In this document: one piece after another, positions 28,895-38,312 of the stretch | Layout: the number at the start of each line of letters is the position of its first letter | How positions within the stretch are numbered: the first letter of the stretch is position 1 | NCBI RefSeq assembly: GCF_016653465.1 | Contig: NZ_NHSQ01000087.1 | Span: 1-60,760 of the forward strand | Length of the DNA: 60,760 nt | Origin: Thiocystis minor | Lineage (GTDB): Bacteria; Pseudomonadota; Gammaproteobacteria; Chromatiales; Chromatiaceae | Direction: 5' to 3' | Notes under the pieces: generated by a model | What the model saw: the letters and a program-made list of their open reading frames with translations, nothing else | Databases searched by the model: none | Told to the model about the DNA's origin: nothing | Program-made: the position numbers and the translations under genes

Positions 28895-29767
28895 TTATTT
28901 TTTCTCGGGCGCGGCCTCTGGCGCATCCTCATTCGGCGTGACCTTCACGATCTCTTCGTTGAGTTCGACCATGGCGCTGTTACGCATCTCGGCGATCTTC
29001 TCGCCGATCTTCTGACGTTGTACCAGGGCGGTCAACTGAGGTTTCGCGTTCTCGAAGGAGGGCGGCTCGGCCTTGCGAGTTTCCTGCAGATTGATGACGT
29101 GCCAGCCGAACTGGGTTTGCACCGGCGTCTTGGAATAGTCGCCAGGCTTCATGGCGGCAATCGCCTCGGCGAAGGGCGGAACCATTTGTTTGGGGTCGAA
29201 CCAGCCGAGATCGCCGCCGTCCTTGCCGGTTGGCCCGGTGGAGTGCTTCTTGGCCAATTCCGCGAAATCGCCCTTTTTCTCCAATTGTTTGATGATCTTC
29301 TTGGCCTCTTCCTCGTCCTTGACCAGGATATGGCGGGCTTTGTACTCCGTCCGCACGGCCTGTTCCTTGACCTTCTCGTAAGCCGCCTTGAGTTCGTCCT
29401 CGGTGGGTTTCAGTTCCTCGGCCATCGCGGACAGCGCGGCGTTGGACATCACCTTCATGCGCTCCAGTTGCAGCGCCGCGACGACATTGCGCTCGCCTTC
29501 GAGTTTGCGGCGCTCGCCTTCCTGAGAGGCGACGACCAGACCCATGAATTCGTCGAATGCCTGTTGCTGGAAGGCAGGACTGTTCTCGCCCTGATTCTGC
29601 TGCATCCGTTCCAGATAGAACATCCTGAAGACATCCAGCGGGTAAGGGGAGCCGTTGACGGTGGCAATCAGCGTGTCGGGCGAATCGGTGTCCTTGGCGT
29701 CTTCCGCGAAACTGCTTCCCGCGGCAAACAAGACACAGAGCAAAAGAGGCAGACGAGCTGTCTTCAT
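28895..29767 (-). CDS. Periplasmic peptidyl-prolyl isomerase (PpiC/parvulin type)
   Basis: The 290-aa protein starts at ATG 29767 (MKTARLPLLL..., signal peptide ending near 'GSSFAED'); a second in-frame ATG lies five codons upstream. A SurA-like N-terminal helical region precedes a parvulin domain: 'EYKARHILVKDEEEAKKIIK', 'FAELAKKHSTGPTGKDGGDL', 'GWFDPKQMVPPF' and 'TQFGWHVINLQ'. It should assist folding of secreted or outer-membrane proteins. A charged C-terminal tail (EDAPEAAPEKK) is present. It is a single gene with its own terminator-like hairpin. Confidence 0.9.
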   Translation of the reverse strand: MKTARLPLLLCVLFAAGSSFAEDAKDTDSPDTLIATVNGSPYPLDVFRMFYLERMQQNQGENSPAFQQQAFDEFMGLVVASQEGERRKLEGERNVVAALQLERMKVMSNAALSAMAEELKPTEDELKAAYEKVKEQAVRTEYKARHILVKDEEEAKKIIKQLEKKGDFAELAKKHSTGPTGKDGGDLGWFDPKQMVPPFAEAIAAMKPGDYSKTPVQTQFGWHVINLQETRKAEPPSFENAKPQLTALVQRQKIGEKIAEMRNSAMVELNEEIVKVTPNEDAPEAAPEKK

Positions 29768-29821
29768 AACGAAGGCTTCCATTGAAATGAAAAGATTGGG
29801 TTTTAACGGAACGTTAAAACA

Positions 29822-30121
29822 TTAAGGAAAGACTTGCTTGAACGGTTTGACCCGGACTTCTCGATAGACACCCGCTTCGCGGTAAGGATCCGCAGCGGCC
29901 CAGGTTTCCGCCGCGCCCAGATCCGCAAATTCCGCCACGATGAGCGACCCCGAAAAACCGGCATCGCCGGGCTCCGGGCTGTCGATGGCGGGATGAGGCC
30001 CGGCCAGCACCAGCCGCCCTTCGTCCAGCAGTGCCCGCAGGCGCGCAAGGTGGGCGGGCCGGGCGCGCTGGCGATCCGGCAGGCTGTTGGGGCGATCGAC
30101 AGCGATGATGGCGTAGAGCAC
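29822..30121 (-). CDS. YciI-family protein
   Basis: This 99-aa ferredoxin-like alpha/beta protein has the YCII pattern: '[20 protein letters not shown]', '[20 protein letters not shown]', 'GPHP' and '[20 protein letters not shown]'. The conserved His (RPAHLARL) and the Asp-Pro (ADPY) of the putative active site are present. Function is generally unknown. It follows yciB on the minus strand with 1 bp between, matching the frequent yciB-yciI neighbourhood in gammaproteobacteria. Confidence 0.88.
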   Translation of the reverse strand: MLYAIIAVDRPNSLPDRQRARPAHLARLRALLDEGRLVLAGPHPAIDSPEPGDAGFSGSLIVAEFADLGAAETWAAADPYREAGVYREVRVKPFKQVFP

Positions 30122-30122
30122 G

Positions 30123-30797
30123 TCAATCGGTCTCCAGTGTCTGGGGTTCTTCCTTCACATGACGGGCCAGGTAAAGACCCTGTGCGATCACGAAGGCGAG
30201 CGTCATGCCCATCATACCGAAGAGTTTGAAGTTCACCCAGACTTCCTCGCCATCCTTGGCGACCTGGCACAGTTCCAGCAGCTCGCCGGCATACGCCGAG
30301 GCGCAGTCGGAGAGATCGATCGCGGTCTGGCCGCTGGCACCGATCAACGCCTGTTGAGCGTCGAAAAATCCGCTTGCGATGTAGACCACGAAGAGATTGG
30401 TCAGCCCCAGGAAGAGAAAAAACCCCGCCCAGAGCAGGTTCAGGCGTGCCCAAATGTTCGCTGGAATCTCGATGGCATGCCCCATCATGCGCTCGATCAG
30501 GGTACGCTTGCCGATCACTTGACTGCCGAGAAAGGCCGCCGCGAACAGCCAGTTGACCAGGGTTGGCTTCCACATCACGAAAATGGGGTCATGGAGCGCC
30601 AGGGTGAGACCGCCAAAGACCGCCAGTAACGCCAGCGTCACCAGATGCATTGTTTCGACGCGCCGGTGACGCAGCCAGAACCAGCCGACCTGGAGCGCGG
30701 CGGCGGCAATCGCCACGCCGGTGGCGACGTAGATGTCGGTCAGTTTGTAGACAATGAAAAATAACAGGATGGGGAAGAAATCGATCAGTAGCTTCAT
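30123..30797 (-). CDS. yciB: Inner membrane septation protein YciB (IspZ)
   Basis: The 224-aa polytopic membrane protein starts '[20 protein letters not shown]', continues '[20 protein letters not shown]' and '[20 protein letters not shown]', and ends in 'LFVV...GLYLARHV'. These are typical YciB/IspZ motifs. YciB takes part in envelope synthesis and septation. The ATG at 30797 is preferred because it starts the family sequence; an upstream in-frame Met at 30854 would add 19 residues. It has an insert of about 35 residues ([20 protein letters not shown]...) between late helices, longer than in E. coli. Confidence 0.9.
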   Translation of the reverse strand: MKLLIDFFPILLFFIVYKLTDIYVATGVAIAAAALQVGWFWLRHRRVETMHLVTLALLAVFGGLTLALHDPIFVMWKPTLVNWLFAAAFLGSQVIGKRTLIERMMGHAIEIPANIWARLNLLWAGFFLFLGLTNLFVVYIASGFFDAQQALIGASGQTAIDLSDCASAYAGELLELCQVAKDGEEVWVNFKLFGMMGMTLAFVIAQGLYLARHVKEEPQTLETD

Positions 30798-30944
30798 CGG
30801 TGATTCCTTGCATGGGTCCGCGCGCGGGCGAAGTCTCTTAAACCCGGCGAGCATAAGACCCGAGGACGGTTGCGGTAAAGGGAGTCATTCATCTTGTATA
30901 GTGACGCGCGTTTTATTGGCATTGTTGAATCCGGGAGGATCGAT

Positions 30945-32312
30945 GTGGAACTGATCACGGTGTGGGTGGGTGCGTTAAACGGTCTCGTCTGGGGACCGCC
31001 AATGCTGGTGCTGATTCTGGGCACCGGTTTTTTCCTGATGATCGGGCTGCGCTTCATGCCGCTCCTGAAACTTGGCTTTGGTTTTCGGATGCTCTGGCGG
31101 GGCCGCAAGCAGCAGGGAGCGGGCGACATTACGCCCTACAACGCCTTGATGACGGTGCTGTCAGCGACCGTTGGCACCGGCAACATCGCCGGCGTGGCGA
31201 CCGCGATCTTTCTCGGCGGCCCTGGAGCCATCTTCTGGATGTGGTGTACCGCGCTGGTGGGCATGGCGACTAAGTACGCGGAAGCGGTGCTGGCGATGCA
31301 CTACCGCGAGGTGGATGGAAAAGGTAACCACCTGGGTGGACCCATGTACTACATCAAGCTTGGGCTGGGCCGAAAATGGGTCTGGATGGCCACTGCCTTT
31401 GCCGTATTCGGATTTCTCGCCGGGTTCGGCATCGGTAATACGGTACAGGCCAACTCGGTCGCGCATGCGGCGCAGAGCGCCTTCGGCGTCCCGCTCTGGG
31501 TGAGCGGCGTGGTGATGGCGGTCTTTTCCGGACTGGTACTGCTGGGTGGCATCCGGCGCATCGGCGAGGTCTCGGCCGCGCTGGTACCCTTCATGGCCGT
31601 CACCTATGTGCTCGGTGGACTGGTCGTGCTGGCGACCAATCTGGATCAGATCGGACCCGCGTTGGAACTGATCTTTGTTCAGGCATTCTCGCCAACGGCC
31701 GCCGCGGGCGGTTTTGCTGGCGCGACCGTCGCCGCGGCGATCCAGTTCGGCGTCGCCCGGGGGATCTTTTCCAACGAGGCTGGACTCGGCAGCGCGCCGA
31801 TCGCCCACGCCGCCGCGCAATCCGATGATCCCGTCGCACAGGGGACGGTCGCCATGATCGGCACCTTCATCGATACCCTGGTCATCTGCAGCATCACCGG
31901 GCTGGTGATTGTGGTTTCCGGAGCCTGGACATCGGGATTGAATGGCGCCGCGCTGTCATCCGCCGCCTTCGAGCAGTCGCTTCCCGGCGTTGGTTCCTAC
32001 ATCGTCGCCATCGGACTGGTTCTGTTCGCCTACACCACGATTCTCGGCTGGAGCGTTTACGGCGAGCGGTGTGCCGAATATCTGTTCGGCGAGCGGATCA
32101 TCACGCCATTTCGTATTTTGTGGGTGCTCATGATTCCCGTTGGGGCTCTCGCTCAGTTGGACTTCATCTGGTTGGTCGCCGATACCCTCAATGCGCTGAT
32201 GGCGATTCCGAACCTGATCGCGCTGCTGTTGCTCAGTCCGGTGGTCTTCCGCCTGACCCGAGAATACTTCGAGCGGCAACCCTCGCTGGTCGACGAAGCG
32301 CCGCTACCCTGA
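30945..32312 (+). CDS. Sodium:alanine/glycine symporter (AGCS family)
   Basis: The 455-aa transporter has about ten hydrophobic helices. Signature stretches include 'TVLSATVGTGNIAGVATAIF', 'GPGAIFWMWCTALVGMATKY' and 'ARGIFSNEAGLGSAPIAHAA'. These are AGCS motifs used to import alanine or glycine with Na+. The GTG at 30945 is preferred because GGGAGG sits 6-7 nt upstream; a TTG at 30894 lies further up in frame. It is divergent from yciB. Confidence 0.93.
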   Translation: MELITVWVGALNGLVWGPPMLVLILGTGFFLMIGLRFMPLLKLGFGFRMLWRGRKQQGAGDITPYNALMTVLSATVGTGNIAGVATAIFLGGPGAIFWMWCTALVGMATKYAEAVLAMHYREVDGKGNHLGGPMYYIKLGLGRKWVWMATAFAVFGFLAGFGIGNTVQANSVAHAAQSAFGVPLWVSGVVMAVFSGLVLLGGIRRIGEVSAALVPFMAVTYVLGGLVVLATNLDQIGPALELIFVQAFSPTAAAGGFAGATVAAAIQFGVARGIFSNEAGLGSAPIAHAAAQSDDPVAQGTVAMIGTFIDTLVICSITGLVIVVSGAWTSGLNGAALSSAAFEQSLPGVGSYIVAIGLVLFAYTTILGWSVYGERCAEYLFGERIITPFRILWVLMIPVGALAQLDFIWLVADTLNALMAIPNLIALLLLSPVVFRLTREYFERQPSLVDEAPLP

Positions 32313-32329
32313 GTCCGGCAGAGACGGGT

Positions 32330-32647
32330 TTAACTCGCTTTCGAGCCCCCCATGCAGGGGGGCGATTCGGGGGCTCCACCCTTCGCGTACCATTCCTCCG
32401 GCGTCCAGGCGTGGAGCGTCAAGGCATGCAAGCCGTTTTGCATCTCGTCCGCAAGGAGTTGATTGAGGAGCCGATGACGGTCGATGATCGGGGTGTTCTC
32501 AAAGGCATCGCTGACCACCAGAACCTTGAAATGCGACTCGGATCCTGCCGGAACCGTATGCATGTAGCTTTCGTCGACGAGATCCAGGTACATGATGGGG
32601 TTGAGCGATTCCTTGAGCTTCGCCTCAATGCGTTGTTTGCGATTCAT
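32330..32647 (-). CDS. BolA-family protein
   Basis: The 105-aa protein has the BolA fold: 'MNRKQRIEAKLKESLNPIMY', 'GSESHFKVLVVSDAFENTPI', 'IDRHRLLNQLLADEM' and 'LHALTLHAWTPEEW'. BolA proteins partner with monothiol glutaredoxins in Fe-S handling and stress responses. About 16 extra residues (YAKGGAPESPPCMGGSKAS) follow the usual EEW end. It is convergent with the symporter (17-bp gap) and downstream of the P-loop-like gene. Confidence 0.92.
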   Translation of the reverse strand: MNRKQRIEAKLKESLNPIMYLDLVDESYMHTVPAGSESHFKVLVVSDAFENTPIIDRHRLLNQLLADEMQNGLHALTLHAWTPEEWYAKGGAPESPPCMGGSKAS

Positions 32648-32671
32648 GGCTTAACCTCAGAGTAATGAGCC

Positions 32672-33568
32672 CTATTGGGGTGGTCTGGGTCGGTCATCAG
32701 ACCCGGTGAAGCTTGTTTCCGCGCCGGATGCAATCGACTCCGCAGCCCGCATCGTCCGGGCCGCATCCATGACCCTGGCCAGGGCTCCGGCGAGCGAGGG
32801 GGCTGCGAGCGCTTGGCGATCGAGACCTTCGGTTCGTCCGTACAGACTCAGCTGTAGATGCTCGACCGAACGCGCATGAAGTCGAAGATCCCGCAGAAGA
32901 TGCGTAAATTCACTGCGTGTCGGCGCATTGCCAAGCATCCCAAAAAGGTCGGCGAATGCGTCGAAGAGTGGCTGGGAGCTTTGATCGAGACCGAAATCGC
33001 TGGGACAATAACCCACTTGTCGTTCGGAGACGCGTCCGATCCAGATCCGGAAACTCTCTTTCTGCAGCGAATGGTAGAGCGGTTCTTCCGAAATCAGAAA
33101 CAGCAGCAGATGGCGCGGATTCGCGAAATAGCGGCCATCGAGGACAGTCCAAACGCCACTGCGGACCAGACGGTGGACGCGGATATGCTCGCGGAAGTCG
33201 GCGGCGTGCAGCTGATCGAGGATCAGCACCGTCGGTTCGCCCTCGCTTTGCGCGCAGGCCTCGCTGACGATCTGATCCAGCGGGGCGATCGGGGGTTCCT
33301 CCCGGCCCAGTTCATCGCGGCTCGGTGGCAGGATGATCTCCGGCAGCGGCGGATGCTCGTCGGTAAAATCGTGGTACAGAACGTGCGGATAGTCCAGCGC
33401 ATGGGCAAGCGCGGTGGCGAACGCCGTCTTGCGACGTTCGCCATCGCCCTCGATGTTCAGTGTTCGTACCCCCCGCGTCGGGCTTTCGAGCAGACAGCGG
33501 AGCTGGAATTCGTAGTCGTCGTTGGACTCGAATCCATGTTCCGCCAGTTTTGCGCGCAGGCTCGGCAT
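32672..33568 (-). CDS. Conserved-looking hypothetical with degenerate P-loop NTPase features
   Basis: I do not recognise this 298-aa protein. 'TLNIEGDGERRKTAFATALA' resembles a Walker A strand-loop-helix, but the loop is GDGERRKT (41-48) instead of GxxGxGK[ST], so only the KT is kept. 'PTVLILDQLHAADFREHIRV' (about 112-131) resembles Walker B (LILDQ, no acidic pair). 'RHLLLFLISEEPLYHSL' could be the sensor strand. The C-terminal third is helical. It precedes bolA by 24 bp on the same strand, so co-transcription is possible. It may be a divergent AAA-type protein that binds but does not hydrolyse nucleotide. Confidence 0.6.
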   Translation of the reverse strand: MPSLRAKLAEHGFESNDDYEFQLRCLLESPTRGVRTLNIEGDGERRKTAFATALAHALDYPHVLYHDFTDEHPPLPEIILPPSRDELGREEPPIAPLDQIVSEACAQSEGEPTVLILDQLHAADFREHIRVHRLVRSGVWTVLDGRYFANPRHLLLFLISEEPLYHSLQKESFRIWIGRVSERQVGYCPSDFGLDQSSQPLFDAFADLFGMLGNAPTRSEFTHLLRDLRLHARSVEHLQLSLYGRTEGLDRQALAAPSLAGALARVMDAARTMRAAESIASGAETSFTGSDDRPRPPQ

Positions 33569-33658
33569 GCGCGAAGCTTAACGCGGAAAGGACGCTGGTC
33601 CAAGAAGGATCCTTTGCCTTCGCGGGTCAAGTCCCTGAATGCGCTGGCCGGCCTTTGA

Positions 33659-34225
33659 TCACTGACGATGGTCCGCGGCCTGAAGCAGGCTTGATAGCTC
33701 GACGTATCCGCCTTCGCTGGTCCAATCCAAGGCGGTCTTGCCCTTGAAGTCCTTGAGCGTGCGGTCGGCGTGATAACGCAGCAGGGTATCGACGCTTTTG
33801 AGATGGCCCTGTTTGGCGGCCCAGATCAAAGCGGTCCAGCCCTCGGTGGACTCCTGATGGTCGACCATCGCGCCGCGCCGCAATAAAAGATCCACCGCCT
33901 CGGCATGATTGTTCGATGCCGCGAGCATCATGGCCGTGTAGCCGCCCTTGTCCATGGCATCGACGCTGGCCCCGGCATCGAGCAGGCGCGCAACGACCGG
34001 CGTATGTCCGTAGAGAGCGGCCTTCATAAGCGGCGTCCAGTCACAACTGTCCCGAACGTCGGGTTGGCGATGCTTCGCGAGCAGTTGGTCCAGTGCATCC
34101 AGATCGCCTTGCTCGGCGACTTCGAGCAGGGCCTCGCCGACAGATTCCTGGTGGGAGCCCGACGGTCCGCAGGCCGCGAGGCCCGTCAGGGCGATGGTGA
34201 GCGCGATGGTTTGAGCAAGTTTCAT
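33659..34225 (-). CDS. Ankyrin-repeat lipoprotein
   Basis: The 188-aa protein starts at ATG 34225 with the lipoprotein signal 'MKLAQTIALTIALTGLAACG' (lipobox LAAC). Four or so ankyrin repeats follow: 'DSCDWTPLMKAALYGHTPVV', 'DKGGYTAMMLAASNNHAEAV', 'TEGWTALIWAAKQGHLKSVD' and 'DFKGKTALDWTSEGGY'. It is probably membrane-anchored in the envelope and binds a partner protein. It follows two exported cysteine-patterned paralogues on the same strand; no shared function can be deduced. Confidence 0.88.
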   Translation of the reverse strand: MKLAQTIALTIALTGLAACGPSGSHQESVGEALLEVAEQGDLDALDQLLAKHRQPDVRDSCDWTPLMKAALYGHTPVVARLLDAGASVDAMDKGGYTAMMLAASNNHAEAVDLLLRRGAMVDHQESTEGWTALIWAAKQGHLKSVDTLLRYHADRTLKDFKGKTALDWTSEGGYVELSSLLQAADHRQ

Positions 34226-34288
34226 GCGGGGGCATTCTCCGTATCCTGGCACCGACAGCCAATGAGAATGCGCAAGACTGACGATGAC

Positions 34289-34978
34289 TCAGAAGCGGGT
34301 CGTACAGTCTCCGTGACGGCACCGCACGACGATTTGAGAGCCATCCTGGCAGAAAACCCGGTGCTGTTCCCACTCCTGACCGCTCGACTCCAATTGTGTC
34401 GCCTGCTCGCCCAGTTCGCACCCGCGACTCTGGGCGTAGCGTTCCGCGGCATAGGCCCAGGTGCCGATCAGTTCGGCTGTCATCCGGCTGGCGTCAGGCG
34501 GAACGCCGTCACGAAAGGGAGACGACGGCGCTTCGGGCAGGCCGGCGGAATCTTCGCGCCGGACATCCCATTTGCCTCGCAGCGAGGACAGCGCGTTTGT
34601 CAGATTGTCGGCATAGCGTCCCGTGACATCGGTCATCCACTCCCGATCCGTCTCCGGCCATTCCACCTCCTCGGCTTGCAGAGAGACGCGAACCCCAGCC
34701 GATTCCTCGGCAAATTCCGCGCGGATTTGGAGCAGACGCTGGACGACCAGGATTCCATCCGTTTCCTCGCCGTCGAGAACCTGCTCGAACAGGGCTGCGT
34801 TCGCGGTCACTTCTCGAATGCTCCAGCCCCGACGCGCGGCATGCTCGACGGCAAACGCACGGGCGTCCGTCAAGGTGGCTCCGAAGAGCAAGACCGCAGG
34901 ATTTTGCAGCGCCTGAGCGACGGTGAGGTGCAACAGCAGAAGTCCGGTCGCCAGGAGCTTGAGATGCCAACCGTTCAC
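34289..34978 (-). CDS. Exported protein with CX22CX9CX4C C-terminal domain (short paralogue)
   Basis: This 229-aa protein of unknown function has a signal peptide (about 1-24, 'LLATGLLLLHLTVAQALQNP'). An N-terminal alpha/beta domain follows ('RAFAVEHAARRGWSIREVTA', then 'DGILVVQRLLQIRAEF' and beta-rich 'GVRVSLQAEEVEW'). The C-terminal domain reads 'WAYAAERYAQSRGCELGEQA' and places cysteines at 187, 210, 220 and 225. The adjacent upstream gene encodes a longer protein with the same order and exactly the same cysteine spacing, so the two are tandem paralogues. The cysteines could form two disulfides in the periplasm. Confidence 0.7.
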   Translation of the reverse strand: MNGWHLKLLATGLLLLHLTVAQALQNPAVLLFGATLTDARAFAVEHAARRGWSIREVTANAALFEQVLDGEETDGILVVQRLLQIRAEFAEESAGVRVSLQAEEVEWPETDREWMTDVTGRYADNLTNALSSLRGKWDVRREDSAGLPEAPSSPFRDGVPPDASRMTAELIGTWAYAAERYAQSRGCELGEQATQLESSGQEWEQHRVFCQDGSQIVVRCRHGDCTTRF

Positions 34979-35036
34979 GCTTTATGACGGACGTTGGAGC
35001 GAATGGCGCGATGGCTTGTCCATCGCGCCGTCGCGG

Positions 35037-36170
35037 TTATAACAGCCCCTGGCAGGTTCCGTTCTGGCACTTGACCAGGAAACTGTCGCTGCCGACGCAG
35101 GGAACCTTGTGGATTTCACCATCCGTGCGCGACTCGATCAACTCGGTGCCTAGCCCCCCAACCTGACAACCGCGCTGACGCGCATACTGTTCCGCATAGG
35201 CGGCCCAACTGACAGAGCCGGCAACCGGCGAGCGGCTCGGGAGCGCCATCATGTTTTTCTGGCGAGGGATGGCGTTCGCGGGTGCGATGGGTGCCTTTGG
35301 GACGGATGCGTCAGTCGCAAGCGAGGAACCGGAGGGGGATGTCGTCGCATCCACGACCGGAGCGGCACCAGCGGGGAGTTGGCGCGGTTCGGGAGCGGGC
35401 CGCAGAGGGACTGGCCGTTCGGCGACCCATTGACTGGGTTGTGGATTCGGCTTCGTGACCGGTTGCGGGACGGGCGGCGCTGCGTTGATCGGCGGCGCAG
35501 GCTGTTTCGGTGGCAGCGGTTGCACGGTCCGGATTGCCTCGGTTTGGCCGTTGTCGCGGGTTGCCGGGTTGGATGCCGGGCTTGCGCTTGCGGTGGAGCC
35601 GGTTGGTTTGTTGCCCCAGGCATCCGCCCAGCCATCGGCCGGCGGAGTGGCACGGGCGATCCGGCCACGGTTTTCCGACCAGGAGTTCCGCAGGGAGGTC
35701 AGGGATTGCGTGAGCGAATCCCGGAAGTTTTCCGTGTAATCGGTACGTGTCGGTCCCTTCGCGCCCGCTGTCGGGTTCACCAGATCGGCCTTGGTCGCGA
35801 CCTTGATCCCGCCGGACTGTTCGATGAAATACGAGGTGACTTCGAGCTGCGAGCCAGAGCCGACCGTCGGACCCAACGCGCCAGGTACGAGATTAGCTAA
35901 TTTGTTCGCGTCTTGCTGGATTACCAGTCGGTCATCGGACGATTGAGTAATGGTCCAGCCCTTGCTGCGAGCCGCGCCCATCGCGAACGATTTGACCTCA
36001 GAGCGTATCGCGCCGGGCAGCAGCGTTTGCGGGAGACGTTCGAGATCAGTGGACTCGACCACCGCACTGGGGGAGAGAGCCATGTCTCTGGATGGATTGC
36101 CCGCGCAACCATGAAGCCCCAAGCCGAGCGTCGCCAAACAACAAATAGTGGCAATTAGACGAACGTTCAC
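35037..36170 (-). CDS. Lipoprotein with CX22CX9CX4C C-terminal domain (long paralogue)
   Basis: The 377-aa product starts at GTG 36170 (GAGGA about 9 nt upstream), giving a clean lipoprotein signal 'VNVRLIATICCLATLGLGLH' ending in lipobox GLHGC. The N-terminal domain ('RSEVKSFAMGAARSKGWTIT', 'QSSDDRLVIQQD') resembles the short paralogue. A Pro/Ala/Gln-rich linker of about 120 residues is followed by the C-terminal domain 'WAAYAEQYARQRGCQVGGLG' with Cys335, Cys358, Cys368 and Cys373. The 23/10/5 cysteine spacing equals that of the downstream gene. The long linker could reach across the periplasm. Function is unknown. Confidence 0.72.
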   Translation of the reverse strand: MNVRLIATICCLATLGLGLHGCAGNPSRDMALSPSAVVESTDLERLPQTLLPGAIRSEVKSFAMGAARSKGWTITQSSDDRLVIQQDANKLANLVPGALGPTVGSGSQLEVTSYFIEQSGGIKVATKADLVNPTAGAKGPTRTDYTENFRDSLTQSLTSLRNSWSENRGRIARATPPADGWADAWGNKPTGSTASASPASNPATRDNGQTEAIRTVQPLPPKQPAPPINAAPPVPQPVTKPNPQPSQWVAERPVPLRPAPEPRQLPAGAAPVVDATTSPSGSSLATDASVPKAPIAPANAIPRQKNMMALPSRSPVAGSVSWAAYAEQYARQRGCQVGGLGTELIESRTDGEIHKVPCVGSDSFLVKCQNGTCQGLL

Positions 36171-36381
36171 CGAAAATTCCTCGTATAAATAATGGGCAAG
36201 CGATCCATGCGAGACGCCGGCCCCAGACAACCTTGCGTTTGTAAAATGGTAGCATAGTGCCGCAAAGGCCGGTGGTATCACGCTCCGTGGCATCTGTACT
36301 ACGCGCGACATGTCAGATCAGCGCCAAATTGAATCCCGGCGCTCAACTTCACGTTTTGTGAGCATCACCGAATTCAATATT

Positions 36382-38040
36382 ATGTCGACGTCTGATCCCA
36401 ACCATTGGAAAGAAAAATATCTCGCCAATCTCGATGACATCGAGACCCGTGAAAAAGCCTGGGAGCAGGTCGAAACCATCCTTCGTCAGTCGCTTTCGCG
36501 ACTCACTCTCGTCGCCGAGACATCCGACAAACGTCTGAACGAGCAACTGGAGTCGCTGCGCATCGCGATTCGCAAAAACGCGACTGCCAGTCAGATCGGC
36601 AATCTGATGGCGGAAATTTCGAGTTCCATGATGCGTCTCGACCAGCGGCGAGATGACGTTGACGACATCAAGAACCAACTGTCTCGGCTCGAAAACAATC
36701 TGGAAGCCCTCAGTATCCCGCCTGGATTGAAGCAGAACACCCGCGAACTGAAAAAACAGTTGCGCGCGGCTCGACAGCTCAACGATCTGAAGCCGGCTTT
36801 GGACGCCTATTCCGCGTATGCGAATCAGCTCATCGTCTGGTTGGCGGCACCACAACAGGACGGCCAGGAAGGGTTGATTGGCAGGCTGTTCGGGCGTCGG
36901 CAGGTGAACGAAGTCAAAGAGAACCCCGGCACCCCGGAACTTGAACGCACGGAACAAGCATTACAGGACACCAGTCCGCAGTTACCGCCAGCGTTCAATC
37001 AAGTGCTGTTCGATCTGCTCCATCGTTTGGATCTGCCGACGACATTATCCGAGCCGTTTCAACGCATTTCCGCCCTTTTGCGCGAGCCCCCTACGCCGGA
37101 TACAGCCCGCCAGGCCGTGGCGGATATAGCCGAACTGATGGCCAAAACGCGCCAGCATGTCGAACAGGAGAAAAAGGACATCGAGTCCTTCCTCTCTCAA
37201 CTCACCGGACGCCTCCAGGAACTTGACCAGTACCTCGAGGACGCGGTCGGATACCGTGGACAGACCGCCAGACAAAGCGAAGCGATCGACAAGAGCATGT
37301 CCGCCGAAGTCGACGGGATCCGCCAATCGGTGGACGCTGCCGATAATATCGATCAGATTAAACAATCGATACAGGCGTACCTGACCAATATTCAGCTCCA
37401 TATGGATGCGCGCAAACGTCTGGAGCGGGATCGATTGAAAGCAGCGGACATTGAGATCAATCAACTGAGGCAGGCGCTGAACAAGGTGCATGAGGAGAGC
37501 GGAGAACTGCGGACACGCTTAAGTCAGGAACGTGATCGCGCGGTGCATGACGCCTTAACCGGACTCAATAACCGCCTCGCCTATGACGAACGGATCACCG
37601 AGGAATGCGAGCGCTGGAAACGCTATGGCAGGCCCACCGTGTTGAGTATCTGGGATATCGATCACTTCAAACGAGTCAATGACCATTTCGGTCATAACGC
37701 CGGGGATAATGTCCTCAAAATCCTCGCCAATCTGCTCGGAAAGCATACGCGCAAAAGTGACTTCCTTGCCCGGTTTGGGGGCGAGGAATTCATGTTGCTG
37801 CTCCCCGAGACGGACATCGAGACAGCTTTCGAGGTCGCGGAAAAACTTCGTCAATTGATTGCGGCGGCGAAATTTCTCTATCACGGCCAACCGGTCCCGG
37901 TCACCATGTCATGCGGGTTGGCCGAGTGCATCGTCGGCGATACGCCGGAGAGCGTCTACCGTCGGGCAGATGCGGCGCTCTATGAGGCGAAACAGGAAGG
38001 GCGCAATTGCTGTCGGATTGCGAAAGCGGAACCGGAATAG
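36382..38040 (+). CDS. GGDEF diguanylate cyclase with coiled-coil N-terminal region
   Basis: The 552-aa cytoplasmic protein has a long alpha-helical N-terminal region with heptad-like stretches (e.g. 'DDIKNQLSRLENNLEALSIP', 'RLKAADIEINQLRQALNKVH'), probably a sensory/dimerising rod. A GGDEF domain follows from about 385: 'DALTGLNNRLAYDERITEEC', 'IWDIDHFKRVNDHFGHNAGD', active site GGEEF at 466-470 and the product-inhibition site RKSD at 457-460. It should make cyclic di-GMP and be feedback-inhibited. There are no membrane segments. ATG 36382 is preferred over 36310, which precedes unrelated sequence. Confidence 0.9.
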   Translation: MSTSDPNHWKEKYLANLDDIETREKAWEQVETILRQSLSRLTLVAETSDKRLNEQLESLRIAIRKNATASQIGNLMAEISSSMMRLDQRRDDVDDIKNQLSRLENNLEALSIPPGLKQNTRELKKQLRAARQLNDLKPALDAYSAYANQLIVWLAAPQQDGQEGLIGRLFGRRQVNEVKENPGTPELERTEQALQDTSPQLPPAFNQVLFDLLHRLDLPTTLSEPFQRISALLREPPTPDTARQAVADIAELMAKTRQHVEQEKKDIESFLSQLTGRLQELDQYLEDAVGYRGQTARQSEAIDKSMSAEVDGIRQSVDAADNIDQIKQSIQAYLTNIQLHMDARKRLERDRLKAADIEINQLRQALNKVHEESGELRTRLSQERDRAVHDALTGLNNRLAYDERITEECERWKRYGRPTVLSIWDIDHFKRVNDHFGHNAGDNVLKILANLLGKHTRKSDFLARFGGEEFMLLLPETDIETAFEVAEKLRQLIAAAKFLYHGQPVPVTMSCGLAECIVGDTPESVYRRADAALYEAKQEGRNCCRIAKAEPE

Positions 38041-38194
38041 CGCTTTCGCGAGGTGGCGAGTTTTTGATCAGTGGCCAGATCCGCTTTACCGGTCAAGCCG
38101 TTATCACAAAGTCACACAACTTATCCACAGAAAAACTCACGGCGATTGGGGACAATTTCCCCGCCGCTCGTGGCTCCTGATGACGGAAATGTGC

Positions 38195-38223
38195 TTGAGA
38201 CTGCCAGCGAAAGATCTTACAAT
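38195..38223 (+). promoter_or_regulatory. Sigma70 promoter of the tRNA-Thr gene
   Basis: TTGAGA (38195-38200), exactly 17 bp, then TACAAT (38218-38223), starting transcription about 7 nt before the tRNA 5' end (38237). The distance leaves a very short leader, as is common for single tRNA genes. Confidence 0.75.
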
Positions 38224-38236
38224 CGTCCGCCCTAAT

Positions 38237-38312
<76 letters not shown>

